Notes: generated by a model not told the origin, from the sequence alone. DNA of 64,000 nt from Bryobacteraceae bacterium (GCA_947458745.1 CANGYQ010000002.1:1-64000), one strand, 5' to 3'; counted from the first letter of the stretch, positions 7,578-16,889 are shown. Translations and numbers: made by a program.

Positions 7578-8954
7578 ATGTCTCACCGATTGCTTCTTGG
7601 CCTTGCCGCCGTATTGTTGTCCAGCCCGCTGTCGTTTTCCCAGACCGTCCGCATGACGACCAACTTCGGGACCATCGACGTGGTGCTGATGCCGGAGAGT
7701 GCGCCCAAGACCGTGGAAAACTTCTTGCGGTACGTCCGCAATGGCGACTACACGAATACGTTCTTCCACCGATTTGTGAACAACTTCGTGATCCAGGCTG
7801 GCGGCTTCAAATGGGACAGCCGGTTGGGTCCGGTGCCGGTGAACGAGTATGAAAAGGTCACCAATGAGTACAAGGTAGCCAACACCCGTGGCACCATTGC
7901 GATGGCGAAACTGAACGGGGAGAAGGATTCCGCCACGAATCAATGGTTCTTCAATTTGGCCGACAATACCACCAAACTGGACACGACGAATAACGGTGGC
8001 TTTACGGTTTTCGGCAAAGTGGCGAATGACGCCAGCCAAGCAGTCATCGACCGAATGACCGGCCCCAACACCGGTGTCAACATTACGGCCTACGACAGCG
8101 TCTTTAACGAAATCCCATTGTTCAACTACAACAGGACAGGTGCCTTCACGTCCTCCAATCTCCTGATGGTGACTTCCATGCGTGTACTCGGCGAAGCCCC
8201 CGATATTCGCACGGCCAATGGCGTGTTGACCGCCGGCGCCTTTGGTGGCTATTCGACAGCCGCCCCGGGCTCCTACATTGAGATCTTCGGCACTGGCTTT
8301 TCGGGCACAACCCGCGAGTGGGCCAAGGAAGACTTTGTCAACGGTGCTGCGCCGACTACACTGGATGACGTCAGGGTCACGGTGAATGGTCGGCCTGCTT
8401 TCCTTTCCTACATCAGTCCCACCCAGATCAATGCCCAGGTCCCGGCAGATGTCCCGGACGGCAGCACCGTCCCTGTCGTGGTCACATATCGGGGCAATGC
8501 TAGCCAAGCTGTGCGTCTGCCGCTAGAAGGCAACGCGGCTGGTCTGCTGGCACCGCCGGACCCGTTTAGGGTTGGCGACAAGCAGTACGTGGTGGCCTTG
8601 AGCGGTTCGGAGTGGATTGGCAACGGCTCCATCCGGGGCATCACAACCCGCCCTGCCCGTGTCGGCGAGACCTTGACGTTCTATGGCATCGGTTTTGGGC
8701 CAGTTGCGGGCAACACGCCCCTGGCCGGTCAGGTGGTACCGGCCGCCATGCCCATCACGAGGCCCATTGAATTTTCCTTCGGCGACACCCTGGCCCGCAT
8801 TGAGTCCGCCACGCTGGTGCAGGGCTCCGTTGGCCTTTACCAGTTCAACGTAATCGTCCCCGGCGGCCTCACGACGGGCGACATCGAACTGAAGGTCAAG
8901 TTCAACGGCCTGCCCCTAGGGCAGACCCTGTTCATCCCGGTCTTCAACAACTAA
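7578..8954 (+). CDS. Exported cyclophilin-type peptidyl-prolyl isomerase with TIGR03437 C-terminal domain
   Basis: A 458-residue protein. The start has a clear Shine-Dalgarno (GGAGGA, 5 bases upstream) and a signal peptide ending near SLSFSQ (residue 22). Residues about 23-190 form a cyclophilin domain (TVENFLRYV, TFFHRFVNNFVIQAGG, NQWFFNLADN, FTVFGKV). Residues about 225-458 carry the TIGR03437 domain seen mainly in Solibacter-type Acidobacteria (SYIEIFGTGFSG, VTVNGRPAFLSYISPTQINAQVP, ETLTFYGIGFGP). It is probably an extracytoplasmic foldase or an immobilised surface enzyme; the tail's role is unknown. This gene is the strongest lineage marker in the window. Confidence 0.9.
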   Translation: MSHRLLLGLAAVLLSSPLSFSQTVRMTTNFGTIDVVLMPESAPKTVENFLRYVRNGDYTNTFFHRFVNNFVIQAGGFKWDSRLGPVPVNEYEKVTNEYKVANTRGTIAMAKLNGEKDSATNQWFFNLADNTTKLDTTNNGGFTVFGKVANDASQAVIDRMTGPNTGVNITAYDSVFNEIPLFNYNRTGAFTSSNLLMVTSMRVLGEAPDIRTANGVLTAGAFGGYSTAAPGSYIEIFGTGFSGTTREWAKEDFVNGAAPTTLDDVRVTVNGRPAFLSYISPTQINAQVPADVPDGSTVPVVVTYRGNASQAVRLPLEGNAAGLLAPPDPFRVGDKQYVVALSGSEWIGNGSIRGITTRPARVGETLTFYGIGFGPVAGNTPLAGQVVPAAMPITRPIEFSFGDTLARIESATLVQGSVGLYQFNVIVPGGLTTGDIELKVKFNGLPLGQTLFIPVFNN

Positions 8955-9020
8955 CCTCCTATCCCCATGCGTCAGCCTGGGGCTTATCCGGGGTCCGGGA
9001 CCGGCGGGTTATCCCCGCAC

Positions 9021-9719
9021 TTACGCCAAGTCAAACAACAGCACTTCCGCGTCACTCACGCCGGTGACCGTCAGCGCCGCTTCCTCGGTCACCTTCGCCC
9101 CGTCGCCTTCGGCCAAGGTCTGACCGTTCAGCGTTATGCAGCCACGGGCCACTTGCAGGTAGGCACCGCGGCCTTCGCCCAAGGTGTGGGTGGCGGAGGC
9201 ACCGGGGTCCAGGCGCGAGACTAGCAGTTGGGCCTCCTGGTTCAGGGGCACCGCGCCGTTGGGGGCGCCTTGGGCGGCGACGACTTTGAACTGGTTGCGG
9301 AGTTCCGCGTCCGCAAAGCCGGTCTGCGTGTACTGGGGCTTCAGACCTTTGCGTTCCGGGAAGATCCAGGTTTGCAGGAACCGCACGGGTTCGGTCTTCG
9401 AATGGTTGAACTCGCTGTGATAGATGCCGGTGCCGGCCGACATCTGCTGGATTTCGCCGGGGCGGATGACACCGCCGCCACCGGAGGAGTCCTTGTGTGC
9501 CAGCGCGCCGCTGATCACCCAGGTCAAGATTTCCATGTCCTGGTGCGGGTGCGTGCCGAAGCCCTGGCCCGCTTGGACGATGTCGTCGTTGATGACGCGG
9601 AGGGTGCGGAAGTGCGTGTGCTCCCGGTCATGATAGGTGTTGAACGAGAAGGTGTGCTTGCTATCGAGCCAGCCAAAGTTGGCGGCGCCGCGGTCGTCGG
9701 ATTTGCGAATGGTGATCAT
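9021..9719 (-). CDS. Pirin family protein (cupin, YhhW-like)
   Basis: A 232-residue bicupin. The N-terminal motif FGTHPHQDMEILTWVISG and the following YHSEFNHS supply the His/Glu residues that bind metal in bacterial pirins. Some relatives such as YhhW cleave quercetin, but the physiological substrate is generally unknown. The start is set by GGAGG six bases upstream of the ATG. Directly upstream sits a CRP-like palindrome, so the gene is probably under a dedicated regulator. It stands alone, convergent with the cyclophilin gene and separated from the SMP-30 gene by 168 bases. Confidence 0.9.
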   Translation of the reverse strand: MITIRKSDDRGAANFGWLDSKHTFSFNTYHDREHTHFRTLRVINDDIVQAGQGFGTHPHQDMEILTWVISGALAHKDSSGGGGVIRPGEIQQMSAGTGIYHSEFNHSKTEPVRFLQTWIFPERKGLKPQYTQTGFADAELRNQFKVVAAQGAPNGAVPLNQEAQLLVSRLDPGASATHTLGEGRGAYLQVARGCITLNGQTLAEGDGAKVTEEAALTVTGVSDAEVLLFDLA

Positions 9720-9741
9720 GGGAAGCCTCCTTAAGCTTCAG

Positions 9742-9763
9742 GGTTGTGATCGTTGTCACAACC
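9742..9763. promoter_or_regulatory. CRP/FNR-like palindromic operator upstream of pirin
   Basis: The sequence contains a perfect inverted repeat, GGTTGTGA and TCACAACC separated by six bases. The core TGTGA-N6-TCACA is the exact CRP-family consensus. A second, nested palindrome, GTTGTCACAAC, covers its right half. It lies 23-44 bases upstream of the pirin ATG, close to where RNA polymerase or a repressor would act. Which regulator binds cannot be told from the window. Confidence 0.6.
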
Positions 9764-9887
9764 TTTTACATGTCATTCGATGTGCTCCCTTCAGAAAGGA
9801 TTCACGCCGCCCCGTTCAGCCGCGAAGCGTGCGGATCACGCCGAAACACACACCGCCTCCGCCATCCACTCGCCAATGGCCGTCGGC

Positions 9888-10916
9888 TTACCAGCCAGCG
9901 CCTTTGGTCTTGGTCTTGATTCGGGTGACGAACATATCGGTGGTCATATAGAGCGTTGAGCCATCGTCGCCCCAGGCAGCGTTGGAGGTGCGCTCATAGG
10001 TTTCGATGCGGCCCAGCAGTTTGTAGTCCGGTCCAAAGATGTAGATGCCACCCGGGCCGGAAGCGAAGATGTTGCCTTTGGCGTCCACCTTCAGGCCATC
10101 GGGCAGGCCAGGCCAACCCTTCTTCACCGCATCGGTCGAATCAAAGATCACTTTGCTGGCGCCCAGCGTGCCGTCGGCGTTCACCGGGAACGCCTTCCAG
10201 ATGGCCGCATCCGGGTCAGACTGCGCGACATACAGCGTCTTCTCATCAGGAGAAAAAGCGATACCGTTGGGGCGCGTCATCTCTTTCGTCAACAGCGTCA
10301 GCTTGCCGTCGGGTGCCAGACGGTAGACGCCAAAGTGGTCGAGTTCACGGCGCGGGTCCTTCTCACGATTCGGCAGGCCGTAGGGCGGGTCGGTAAAGTA
10401 CAGCGAGCCATTCGAGTGGAACGCGCCGTCGTTGGGCGAATTCAGGCGCTTGCCCTGGTAATTGTCCACCAGCGTGCGCATGCCGCCGTCTTTCTCCAGG
10501 CGGGCCACCCGCCGGTCGCCATGCTGGAACAGCACCAGCCGGCCTTGCGGGTCCAGCGTTAAGCCATTGGAGCCCGGCTCCGCACCGTAGTCCACCACAC
10601 CGGTGTAACCGGAGGGCTTGGCGAACAGGGTGATGCCGGCGTTGCTGGGAGACCACTTCATGACGGAGTTGCGCGGGATGTCCGAGAACAGCAGCGCGTC
10701 CTCGCCCCAGCCGCGGCGCTTGGAGACCCAAACCGGGCCTTCGCACCAGGCAAAGCCGGAGGCGATCACCTCGATCTTGGCGTCCGGGGCCAGAATGGCA
10801 TCCAGGCGTGGGTCCAGGCGATGGATCATCCCTTTATTCGGGAGCGTCTTGGGAAGCTGAGGAGCCTGGGCCAGCGTCAGGGCGGCGGTGGTGACAAAAA
10901 GAGCAATCATTTTCAT
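9888..10916 (-). CDS. Exported SMP-30/gluconolactonase-like beta-propeller lactonase
   Basis: A 342-residue protein with a short signal peptide (MKMIALFVTTAALTLAQ). The six-bladed propeller signatures are present: FAWCEGPVW (Glu ligand), PGSNGLTLDPQGRL, LNSPNDGAF, DPPYGL, RPNGIAFSPDEKTLYV and GLPDGLKVDAKGNIF (Asn and Asp ligands). The family hydrolyses sugar lactones or related esters using one divalent cation. The exported location suggests action on extracellular sugar lactones; the substrate is inferred. A TATGCT hexamer ends nine bases before the ATG and no Shine-Dalgarno is seen, so the mRNA may be leaderless. Confidence 0.88.
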   Translation of the reverse strand: MKMIALFVTTAALTLAQAPQLPKTLPNKGMIHRLDPRLDAILAPDAKIEVIASGFAWCEGPVWVSKRRGWGEDALLFSDIPRNSVMKWSPSNAGITLFAKPSGYTGVVDYGAEPGSNGLTLDPQGRLVLFQHGDRRVARLEKDGGMRTLVDNYQGKRLNSPNDGAFHSNGSLYFTDPPYGLPNREKDPRRELDHFGVYRLAPDGKLTLLTKEMTRPNGIAFSPDEKTLYVAQSDPDAAIWKAFPVNADGTLGASKVIFDSTDAVKKGWPGLPDGLKVDAKGNIFASGPGGIYIFGPDYKLLGRIETYERTSNAAWGDDGSTLYMTTDMFVTRIKTKTKGAGW

Positions 10917-10925
10917 CGTGAGGAG

Positions 10926-10931
10926 AGCATA
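10926..10931 (-). promoter_or_regulatory. Probable -10 element of the SMP-30 gene (leaderless)
   Basis: TATGCT on the minus strand, with nine bases between it and the ATG. At usual spacing transcription would begin at or within two bases of the start codon. Confidence 0.4.
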
Positions 10932-11039
10932 TCGCAGCGCAACGGGCGACGGCTAGTCGGTTGGGCGGAGATGAGTGAAGATGGCCAGCGGTAGCGCTGA
11001 GCGATGGCGGGGCGCAGTGTCCGGGGCTGCCGGTTCCAG

Positions 11040-11045
11040 TACACT
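11040..11045 (+). promoter_or_regulatory. Probable -10 element of the DUF4159 gene (leaderless)
   Basis: TACACT followed by seven bases and the ATG, with no Shine-Dalgarno. Transcription is expected to start at the A of the start codon. Confidence 0.4.
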
Positions 11046-11052
11046 TGTCAGC

Positions 11053-11850
11053 ATGACGGCGCGTCAGGCTTGGGCTTGGATGCTCGTGTTGGCCAGTGCG
11101 GCGGTGCTGCTGGCGGCTCCGGCCGTGGGCAACCGCTGGTCGCGGTATGAGCACGAAATGCAGGACCCCGTGGACGATCCCGCCGATGCGAATGAAAAGA
11201 CCGAGTTCGCCTTTGCCCGTTTGCGCTACCGTTCCAACCGCGATGGCTGGGGTTACGCGCGCTGGGGCATCGATTGCAACAAGTCCGACCGGCAGTTTAT
11301 TGCGGGCTTGAAACGCTTGACGCGCGTGCATGCGCGTTCCATTGAAGAGATCATCGATGTCGAAAGCGACGAGATCTTCAACTGGCCCTGGCTGTTCGCG
11401 GTCTCGCCTGGCGACTGGCAGTTGACCGACGCGCACTGCGCGCGGCTGAAACAGTATCTGGACCGCGGCGGCTTTCTGATGGTGGACGACTTCCATGGCC
11501 CCCGCGATTGGGACGGCTTCATGTCGGGCATGGCCCGGATTGCGCCCAACGCGCAGATTGTCGAGCTGCCAAATGATTCGCCCATCTTTCACGTCCTCTA
11601 CAACCTGAGCGATCGCGTCCAAATCCCCGGCGCCAACGTCGTGCATGGCCGGGGCTATGAGAAAGACGGCGTGGTGCCCCACTGGCGCGGCGTGCTGGAT
11701 GAGAAGGGCCGCGTGATGGTGGCCGCCTGCTTCAACATGGACGTCGGCGATGCCTGGGAGTTCGCCGATTCAGCGGACTATCCTGAAAAGTTCACCTCGC
11801 AGGCCTACCGCCTGGGGATCAACTATGTGCTCTATTCGATGACGCATTAA
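11053..11850 (+). CDS. DUF4159 domain protein, exported
   Basis: A 265-residue protein. The N-terminus (MTARQAWAWMLVLASAAVLLA) is a signal peptide or anchor. The body matches the DUF4159 pattern: FAFARLRYRSN, YLDRGGFLMVDDFHG, SPIFHVLYNL, a GRGYEKDG segment and a terminal AYRLGINYVLYSMTH. In this family the fold resembles the glutamine-amidotransferase-like domains found beside AAA/VWA gene sets, but no such partners are nearby. Function is not known. It is divergent from the SMP-30 gene and seems to be a single-gene unit. Confidence 0.82.
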   Translation: MTARQAWAWMLVLASAAVLLAAPAVGNRWSRYEHEMQDPVDDPADANEKTEFAFARLRYRSNRDGWGYARWGIDCNKSDRQFIAGLKRLTRVHARSIEEIIDVESDEIFNWPWLFAVSPGDWQLTDAHCARLKQYLDRGGFLMVDDFHGPRDWDGFMSGMARIAPNAQIVELPNDSPIFHVLYNLSDRVQIPGANVVHGRGYEKDGVVPHWRGVLDEKGRVMVAACFNMDVGDAWEFADSADYPEKFTSQAYRLGINYVLYSMTH

Positions 11851-11902
11851 ACTGGCTCCCCCAGTCCGCCACGAATCACGTAACGCATTTGTTTCCACTC
11901 AG

Positions 11903-11911
11903 TGATACGCT
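11903..11911 (+). promoter_or_regulatory. Extended -10 promoter element upstream of the 1059-residue protein
   Basis: TGATACGCT fits an extended -10 (TG-n-TAnnnT). The 13-base string CAGTGATACGCTG recurs upstream of the enolase-superfamily gene at 17290. No good -35 is visible. Confidence 0.35.
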
Positions 11912-11965
11912 GCAAGCCTGATCGCTCACCATCGGGTGAGGCACCCGTACTTCCTGTCACCAACT

Positions 11966-14900
11966 ATGGCCACTCAAAACAGTTTTCCTCTGAACCGCAA
12001 ATTTCTCTCGGGAGCCGCTGATGTCGCGGCCACGCTGTCCTCTCCGGATGCGCCGCTGTTGCTGGCGGCCTTTCAATCATCCGACAAGCCGATTCCCGCC
12101 GGGACCTTTCAACTGGGCCAGCTACAAGCCTCGGCCGGAGGGGATGGCCAAGTGGGCCTGGGCGATCAAGGCAGCGTTGCCTTTGAAGGCCATGGTCAGG
12201 CGGCCTTCGGGCTAGGCATCTACGCCGATGCCGCAGCGGCATTGAAGGCCGCGATGCCGGCAACGGAGCTTTCCGCCGGCCTCGGCCTGGTGCAGCCCGC
12301 AGGCATGCGGTTCATCGTGCTGGCCGCGTCCTACAGCGCCGACGTAGCGGCCAAAGGTTCCGTGGCTTTAGGGGCGGGCGTGGGTGCCACCTTTGGCGCA
12401 AAGGTGAAGACCCGCGGGGGCTACGCGCTGCTGCACCGGTTTCTGGACACGGCTCCTGCCAAGCAGGTGGCAGCGGACTTCCTCCAGTGCTGGGCGCTGC
12501 CCAAGCAGGTGAAAAGCGCCACCGACATTCAGCCGGGTACGTGGGTGATCGCCGAAGTGGATGGCTCCATTGCGCTCAGCATTGGCGTGCAGGCGGGGTA
12601 TGACTTTTCCTGGGTGCGGTCGCTGGATGGTGCTCTAAAGGGTGACATCGGCTTGCGGGTGCAGTTGGGCGCATCGGCAGCGCTGGGGTTTGAGGCTAGC
12701 GGCAAGTATGCCGTCGTCGTGGGCCGCGAATCGGAGGCCGAAGTGGTGCGCTTGCGCCTCTACAAGATGGCCCACAAGGGCTGGAACTTTGCCCTGGATG
12801 CCAAGGCCGGCTTCAAGAGTGTCCTCCCGCCGTTCTTTGACCAGCCGCACAAGGCGGAAGATCTGGTGGCGGCGATCTTTGGCTTGAATCACTCGCAGAT
12901 CTTTGAGGTACTGAAAGAGACCCGGGCGTTCGTGACGTCAGAAGAAAGCTTGCAGGATAAGTTGGCGGGTGTGCTGATGCACGCGGGCGGCACGGCCCTC
13001 CAAGCGGCCACGGGGTTGACTAAGGCACAGATCCAGGAGATCTACGAAGCAGGCCGCGCGAAGGTGACGGGTCTGCTGGCCAAGCTGGATCAACTGGCCA
13101 AAACCGGCGGTCACGACCTGACCAGCATGCTGCTTTCCTTGAGCGGCCAGGACCTTTCGCAGTTGGAGGCCGGGTTGAAAATGCTGGTCGATCCGGCGCA
13201 ACCGGTCGAGACCGTGGTAAAGCAACTGCTCAGCAAGGCCGGCTTTGAGCGGACGCCGCTGGGTCGGGCGATTGAAGCCGCTGTCGGGCCGGGGCTGGGC
13301 GTGGTCACCAACACAGAGATCGCCAAGAAGTTGAAGACGATCGCCCAGGATGCCTTGAACGTAATCGAAGGCGGCACGCTGCAGAAGGTGCTGGACTTCA
13401 TCCGCCAGGAAGTGAGTTTCGACCGCATCAAGAAGGCGGTCGAGGATGCCGATTTCGCCACCGTCGACAACCTGCTAAAGGATCGCGTCGCGAAGTTCCT
13501 GGGCCAGCAGACCGCCGTATTGGCCGATCTCAACAAGGTGCAGGACGTGGCGCGGACAGTGTTTGCACGCGCCGACACCTTCTATGAGATGGCGCTTAAA
13601 GCGGCCAAGCAGAAGCAGGAGTTCTCGTTTTCCGCCCGCTACGCGCGCAGCACAACGTCCAACGCGCTGGTGGACTTCAGCTTCAACACCGAAAATGCCG
13701 ACGCCACTACGCTGGCCCTGCTGGCGCAAGCGATCAATGGCGACTTCGGCGATCTCCTGATTCAGGAGCATCCGGCCGTCACGCTGCACATGGCGGAACT
13801 CTCACACAACATCTCGCGGAGCGTGTCTACCGAGTTGTCGATGCCCTTTGGCGACGTATCGGCGTCGTCGAAGCTGCTGTCATCGGCCAAGCTGGTGATC
13901 GCCGAGGACGACGGGCGCGTATTGGCCTATTCGCTGGATACCACGGACAAGAAGTCCGAACGGCGCAGCCTATTCGGCGCGCGCAGTGGCCGCGATAGCA
14001 CGTTCACAGTGGCCGCCACGCTGCCCGCCAGCGTCAGCAATACCATACGCACCTGGAAAGAGGGGACCTTCAATTACTCGTTCCGCATGGAGCGCGCCGT
14101 GCGCCGGATGCGGGCTGCGCAGTTCCAAAGTGAGATTGGCCCGCTGGTGGAACAGTATCTGCCGTCCGCCTTTGCTCCGCCGGCCCATGGTTTCGAAGAG
14201 TGGGTGGCGGACCTGGACAAACTGCTGGACGCCCGTGACCCGAATTCCGGCACGCACGACATTGGCGACACACTGGTGAAGTTGACCCTGGCGGCACCGC
14301 CCGCTTATCTGAAGGCCTGGCTAAAGGCACCATCTGACCGCCGCAGCCCGGTCTACATGGACCTTTCCCGCGTGCTGCAACGCCGCTTGAAGGAACTGGT
14401 GCAGTTCTACTACTTTGCCGATGCCGGTAACTACAAGGACGTCGCAGCCGCCGCTCCGCCGCTGGTCTATGCCGCCATTCCGCCCAGCACCAACATCCGC
14501 TTGTCCGACAACACGCTGACACGCGATCTCGATACCGACGTTTATTGGGATTGCTTTGACCCGGCCAAGGTGTCGGCAATGGCGCAACTCTCCAGCACGC
14601 GGGCCGCACTGGAACGAAGGCTGGGCTCGGTATCGGCGATGTTGCGGGGCATCCCGGACCTGGCCAGCACAGCGAAATTCTATGGACCTTCCGCGGCTCC
14701 TAGCGTCGTGGGCGACGCGCTGAAGAAGCATTCGGCGGCGGCGCGGCTGCCGGAGTTTCTCAGTTCCCTGTTGCAGATGGAGTTGCAGTTGGTGACCAAT
14801 GCCGTGGATGCCGGCGTCGCGATGGCTGAGTTCCGGACACTCGGTACCGAGAGTCCGGCGGAAGCCCTCAAGAAGCTGGCCCGCTTCGGTGAGGAACTGG

Positions 14901-15145
14901 CCACCGCATTCAACGAGACCATCGGCGACAATCCGTTTCTCTCGGGGGCGGCCCGGCCCTTATCGACGCTGTTGTTCATGGAAGCGGCCAAGGTATTCGA
15001 CCGTTCCATCATGGGCACCGTCACCGCCCAGTTGGACGTCAAGGTGATCAAGAGCGGACAGCTGTCGGTGGAGGAGATGCTGGCTGGAAAGATCGATGCG
15101 AAGCCGGAGTTGATCCTGTTTGAGCAGCCTTTTGTTGAGGCTTGA
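11966..15145 (+). CDS. Large protein of unknown family (1059 residues)
   Basis: I do not recognise this protein. No signal peptide, membrane segment, Walker motif or catalytic signature is visible. Residues about 45-280 are rich in Gly, Ala and Ser with alternating hydrophobics, as in beta-sheet or solenoid folds (GDQGSVAFEGHGQAAFGLG, GSVALGAGVGATFGAKV, LRVQLGASAALGFEASGKYA). Residues about 300-550 are strongly helical and charged. The remainder is mixed, with FSARYARSTTSNALVDFSF repeating the beta character. The ATG at 11966 was chosen over a GTG at 11936; neither has a Shine-Dalgarno. It is alone in its unit and convergent with the exosortase gene. It could be a structural or scaffold protein, but that is only an impression. 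Confidence 0.85.
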   Translation: MATQNSFPLNRKFLSGAADVAATLSSPDAPLLLAAFQSSDKPIPAGTFQLGQLQASAGGDGQVGLGDQGSVAFEGHGQAAFGLGIYADAAAALKAAMPATELSAGLGLVQPAGMRFIVLAASYSADVAAKGSVALGAGVGATFGAKVKTRGGYALLHRFLDTAPAKQVAADFLQCWALPKQVKSATDIQPGTWVIAEVDGSIALSIGVQAGYDFSWVRSLDGALKGDIGLRVQLGASAALGFEASGKYAVVVGRESEAEVVRLRLYKMAHKGWNFALDAKAGFKSVLPPFFDQPHKAEDLVAAIFGLNHSQIFEVLKETRAFVTSEESLQDKLAGVLMHAGGTALQAATGLTKAQIQEIYEAGRAKVTGLLAKLDQLAKTGGHDLTSMLLSLSGQDLSQLEAGLKMLVDPAQPVETVVKQLLSKAGFERTPLGRAIEAAVGPGLGVVTNTEIAKKLKTIAQDALNVIEGGTLQKVLDFIRQEVSFDRIKKAVEDADFATVDNLLKDRVAKFLGQQTAVLADLNKVQDVARTVFARADTFYEMALKAAKQKQEFSFSARYARSTTSNALVDFSFNTENADATTLALLAQAINGDFGDLLIQEHPAVTLHMAELSHNISRSVSTELSMPFGDVSASSKLLSSAKLVIAEDDGRVLAYSLDTTDKKSERRSLFGARSGRDSTFTVAATLPASVSNTIRTWKEGTFNYSFRMERAVRRMRAAQFQSEIGPLVEQYLPSAFAPPAHGFEEWVADLDKLLDARDPNSGTHDIGDTLVKLTLAAPPAYLKAWLKAPSDRRSPVYMDLSRVLQRRLKELVQFYYFADAGNYKDVAAAAPPLVYAAIPPSTNIRLSDNTLTRDLDTDVYWDCFDPAKVSAMAQLSSTRAALERRLGSVSAMLRGIPDLASTAKFYGPSAAPSVVGDALKKHSAAARLPEFLSSLLQMELQLVTNAVDAGVAMAEFRTLGTESPAEALKKLARFGEELATAFNETIGDNPFLSGAARPLSTLLFMEAAKVFDRSIMGTVTAQLDVKVIKSGQLSVEEMLAGKIDAKPELILFEQPFVEA

Positions 15146-15152
15146 TGACGGC

Positions 15153-15167
15153 TCAGGCCCGGCCTGA
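15153..15167. terminator. Palindrome between convergent gene ends
   Basis: TCAGGCC-C-GGCCTGA is a perfect 15-base palindrome lying in the 26 bases between two convergent stop codons. It may act as a bidirectional terminator, though no T-tract follows on either strand. Confidence 0.3.
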
Positions 15168-15171
15168 CGCG

Positions 15172-16833
15172 CTACCAGAGTTGCGTTTCGCCCGTGGCCA
15201 ACACCCACAGCGCCAGCAGGCCATTGGTGATGCCGTGGGCGGCGGCGGCGTCCCCGATGCTGCCACGTCGGCTGTAGGCCCAGGCGTAGATCAACCCCGC
15301 CAGAGCTCCGGCAAGCCAGCGCTCCCCATGCAGCAGGCCAAAGGCGGTGGATGAGGCGAACCACGCGAAGGCACGGAACAGCGTCGGGTCCACTTGGGTG
15401 AATGACGCCGATGAAAGCCGGCGCATCAGGAAGCCGCGAAACGCCAGCTCTTCGGCCACCGGAACCGTAACCACGGCCCCGAGTACCCGGCAACAAAGCC
15501 ACAATGCGCGAGGCAGCATCGGCAAGGCGGCCAAGCCAGAAGAGAGCGCCGCGTTCGGCGCTTGCGGCGACAACTTCTCCAGGCCCAGCCAAAGGGCAAA
15601 GACAGCCACACCGGCTGCCGGGGCGGCCCAACTCAGCCGCCATGAGATCTTGCGGTACTCGTTGCGGAAAAACCATAGCGCCGCCCCCGCCGCGATCACC
15701 CGCAACGGATAGAGCCATTCAAACCCACCGGTCGAGGCGCGCGACACCAGGCCCGCTCCCAGGATCGCCAGGAAAGGCACCAACCAAGGGGCCGTCCAGT
15801 CGCCTTCCGCAGTAGATTTCGCCACGGTCGGGGCCGCCGGAGAGAATGCCTTCGATCCCGAGGCTAACCACGGCAGGCGTCGCGAAGCCCAACAGATCGC
15901 CAGCGAGACGGAGACAAACGTGATCCAGCCCGCTTGGGAGTGGAACCCGCCCAGCGCGACCGATTCCCAGCCGGCGTGGCCGATCCCGATCAGGGCCGCG
16001 ATGCGCACCGTGTTGAGTACCCAGATGGCGGCCATGCCCGCCGGTAGCAACAGCAGCGCATGCGGGAAGCGGTATTCAGAACGGAAGAACCACAGCCAGG
16101 CCGCGCCAAACACCAGCACCAGCGCCACCCCTTCCAATCCCGAACATTCAGCGGCGATCTCAACCTGAAAGTGGTCAGTGCCCAACTCCCGGAGTACCGG
16201 ATTGGAGCGGACCGGTAGCATCGTCAACCGCAACAGCGCCGCGGCAAACTCGAATGTTAGCGAACTAACCGGTTCCCATAGCGCTCGGGCGGCCCGCGTC
16301 AGGGCCACCGCCACGATAGTGGCTCCCAAACCAAAGCCCCACACATCAACTGTACTGGCCAGCAGCGCCCGCCACACCGGCCAAGGGGCGAAGACGATGG
16401 CCAGCGTCACCAACACAGTCACGCCACCGGCGATCCAAACGGCGGGCAGGAGATTGCCCGTCTGTCCGCTCCAGTAGAGCTGCTGGGAGAGAGCGCCGAA
16501 GGCCGCCAGGGCCAACCCATGCCAGGGCGCCAGCACCCAACGGACCGGCTGGTCAGCCAGACGGAGGCGAATCGCCTCCAGGGCAGTGCCAGCGCCGGCT
16601 TGACCGAAAACAATCCAGAACAAGGCAAACGCGACCACCGCGCGAACCACGGTTGCTCCCCACTGGGCGACGATACCGACGATCAAGCCATCGCGGCTCA
16701 GTTGGGCATTGTCGACCCACAGCGAGATAATGGCGATCTCCAGCAGCAGTGTCAGGGTCATCAAGCCCAGGCGCGCGGAGAGGCTTCCCGTGAAAGTTTG
16801 TAGCGGAGTCACCGGCGCCGAGGGGTATGACAT
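15172..16833 (-). CDS. Exosortase E fused to a CPBP intramembrane protease (VPEID-CTERM system)
   Basis: A 553-residue polytopic membrane protein with two catalytic modules. Residues about 25-320 are an exosortase with the full triad: Cys230 in ECSGLEG, Arg277 in NTVR and His298 in GGFHSQAG. Residues about 350-550 are a CPBP (Abi/Rce1-type) metalloprotease with Glu461-Glu462 and Arg466 (EELAFRGFL), His502 (LLHGER) and His533/Asn537 (HGITN). Exosortases are thought to cleave C-terminal sorting signals and transfer the protein to a surface acceptor. This architecture matches the exosortase E/protease family tied to VPEID-CTERM substrates (TIGR04162 as I recall), and the upstream small gene encodes exactly such a substrate. 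No residue of either active site is missing. Confidence 0.92.
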   Translation of the reverse strand: MSYPSAPVTPLQTFTGSLSARLGLMTLTLLLEIAIISLWVDNAQLSRDGLIVGIVAQWGATVVRAVVAFALFWIVFGQAGAGTALEAIRLRLADQPVRWVLAPWHGLALAAFGALSQQLYWSGQTGNLLPAVWIAGGVTVLVTLAIVFAPWPVWRALLASTVDVWGFGLGATIVAVALTRAARALWEPVSSLTFEFAAALLRLTMLPVRSNPVLRELGTDHFQVEIAAECSGLEGVALVLVFGAAWLWFFRSEYRFPHALLLLPAGMAAIWVLNTVRIAALIGIGHAGWESVALGGFHSQAGWITFVSVSLAICWASRRLPWLASGSKAFSPAAPTVAKSTAEGDWTAPWLVPFLAILGAGLVSRASTGGFEWLYPLRVIAAGAALWFFRNEYRKISWRLSWAAPAAGVAVFALWLGLEKLSPQAPNAALSSGLAALPMLPRALWLCCRVLGAVVTVPVAEELAFRGFLMRRLSSASFTQVDPTLFRAFAWFASSTAFGLLHGERWLAGALAGLIYAWAYSRRGSIGDAAAAHGITNGLLALWVLATGETQLW

Positions 16834-16889
16834 GGACGAAGGGAGGACCGACGGGGAAATCTTGGAACGTACGCTACTATCAGAGGAGC

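Noticed and set aside
7560-8507. Minus-strand open frame of 315 residues
   Set aside because: It is antisense to the cyclophilin-TIGR03437 gene, whose plus-strand domains are unmistakable.
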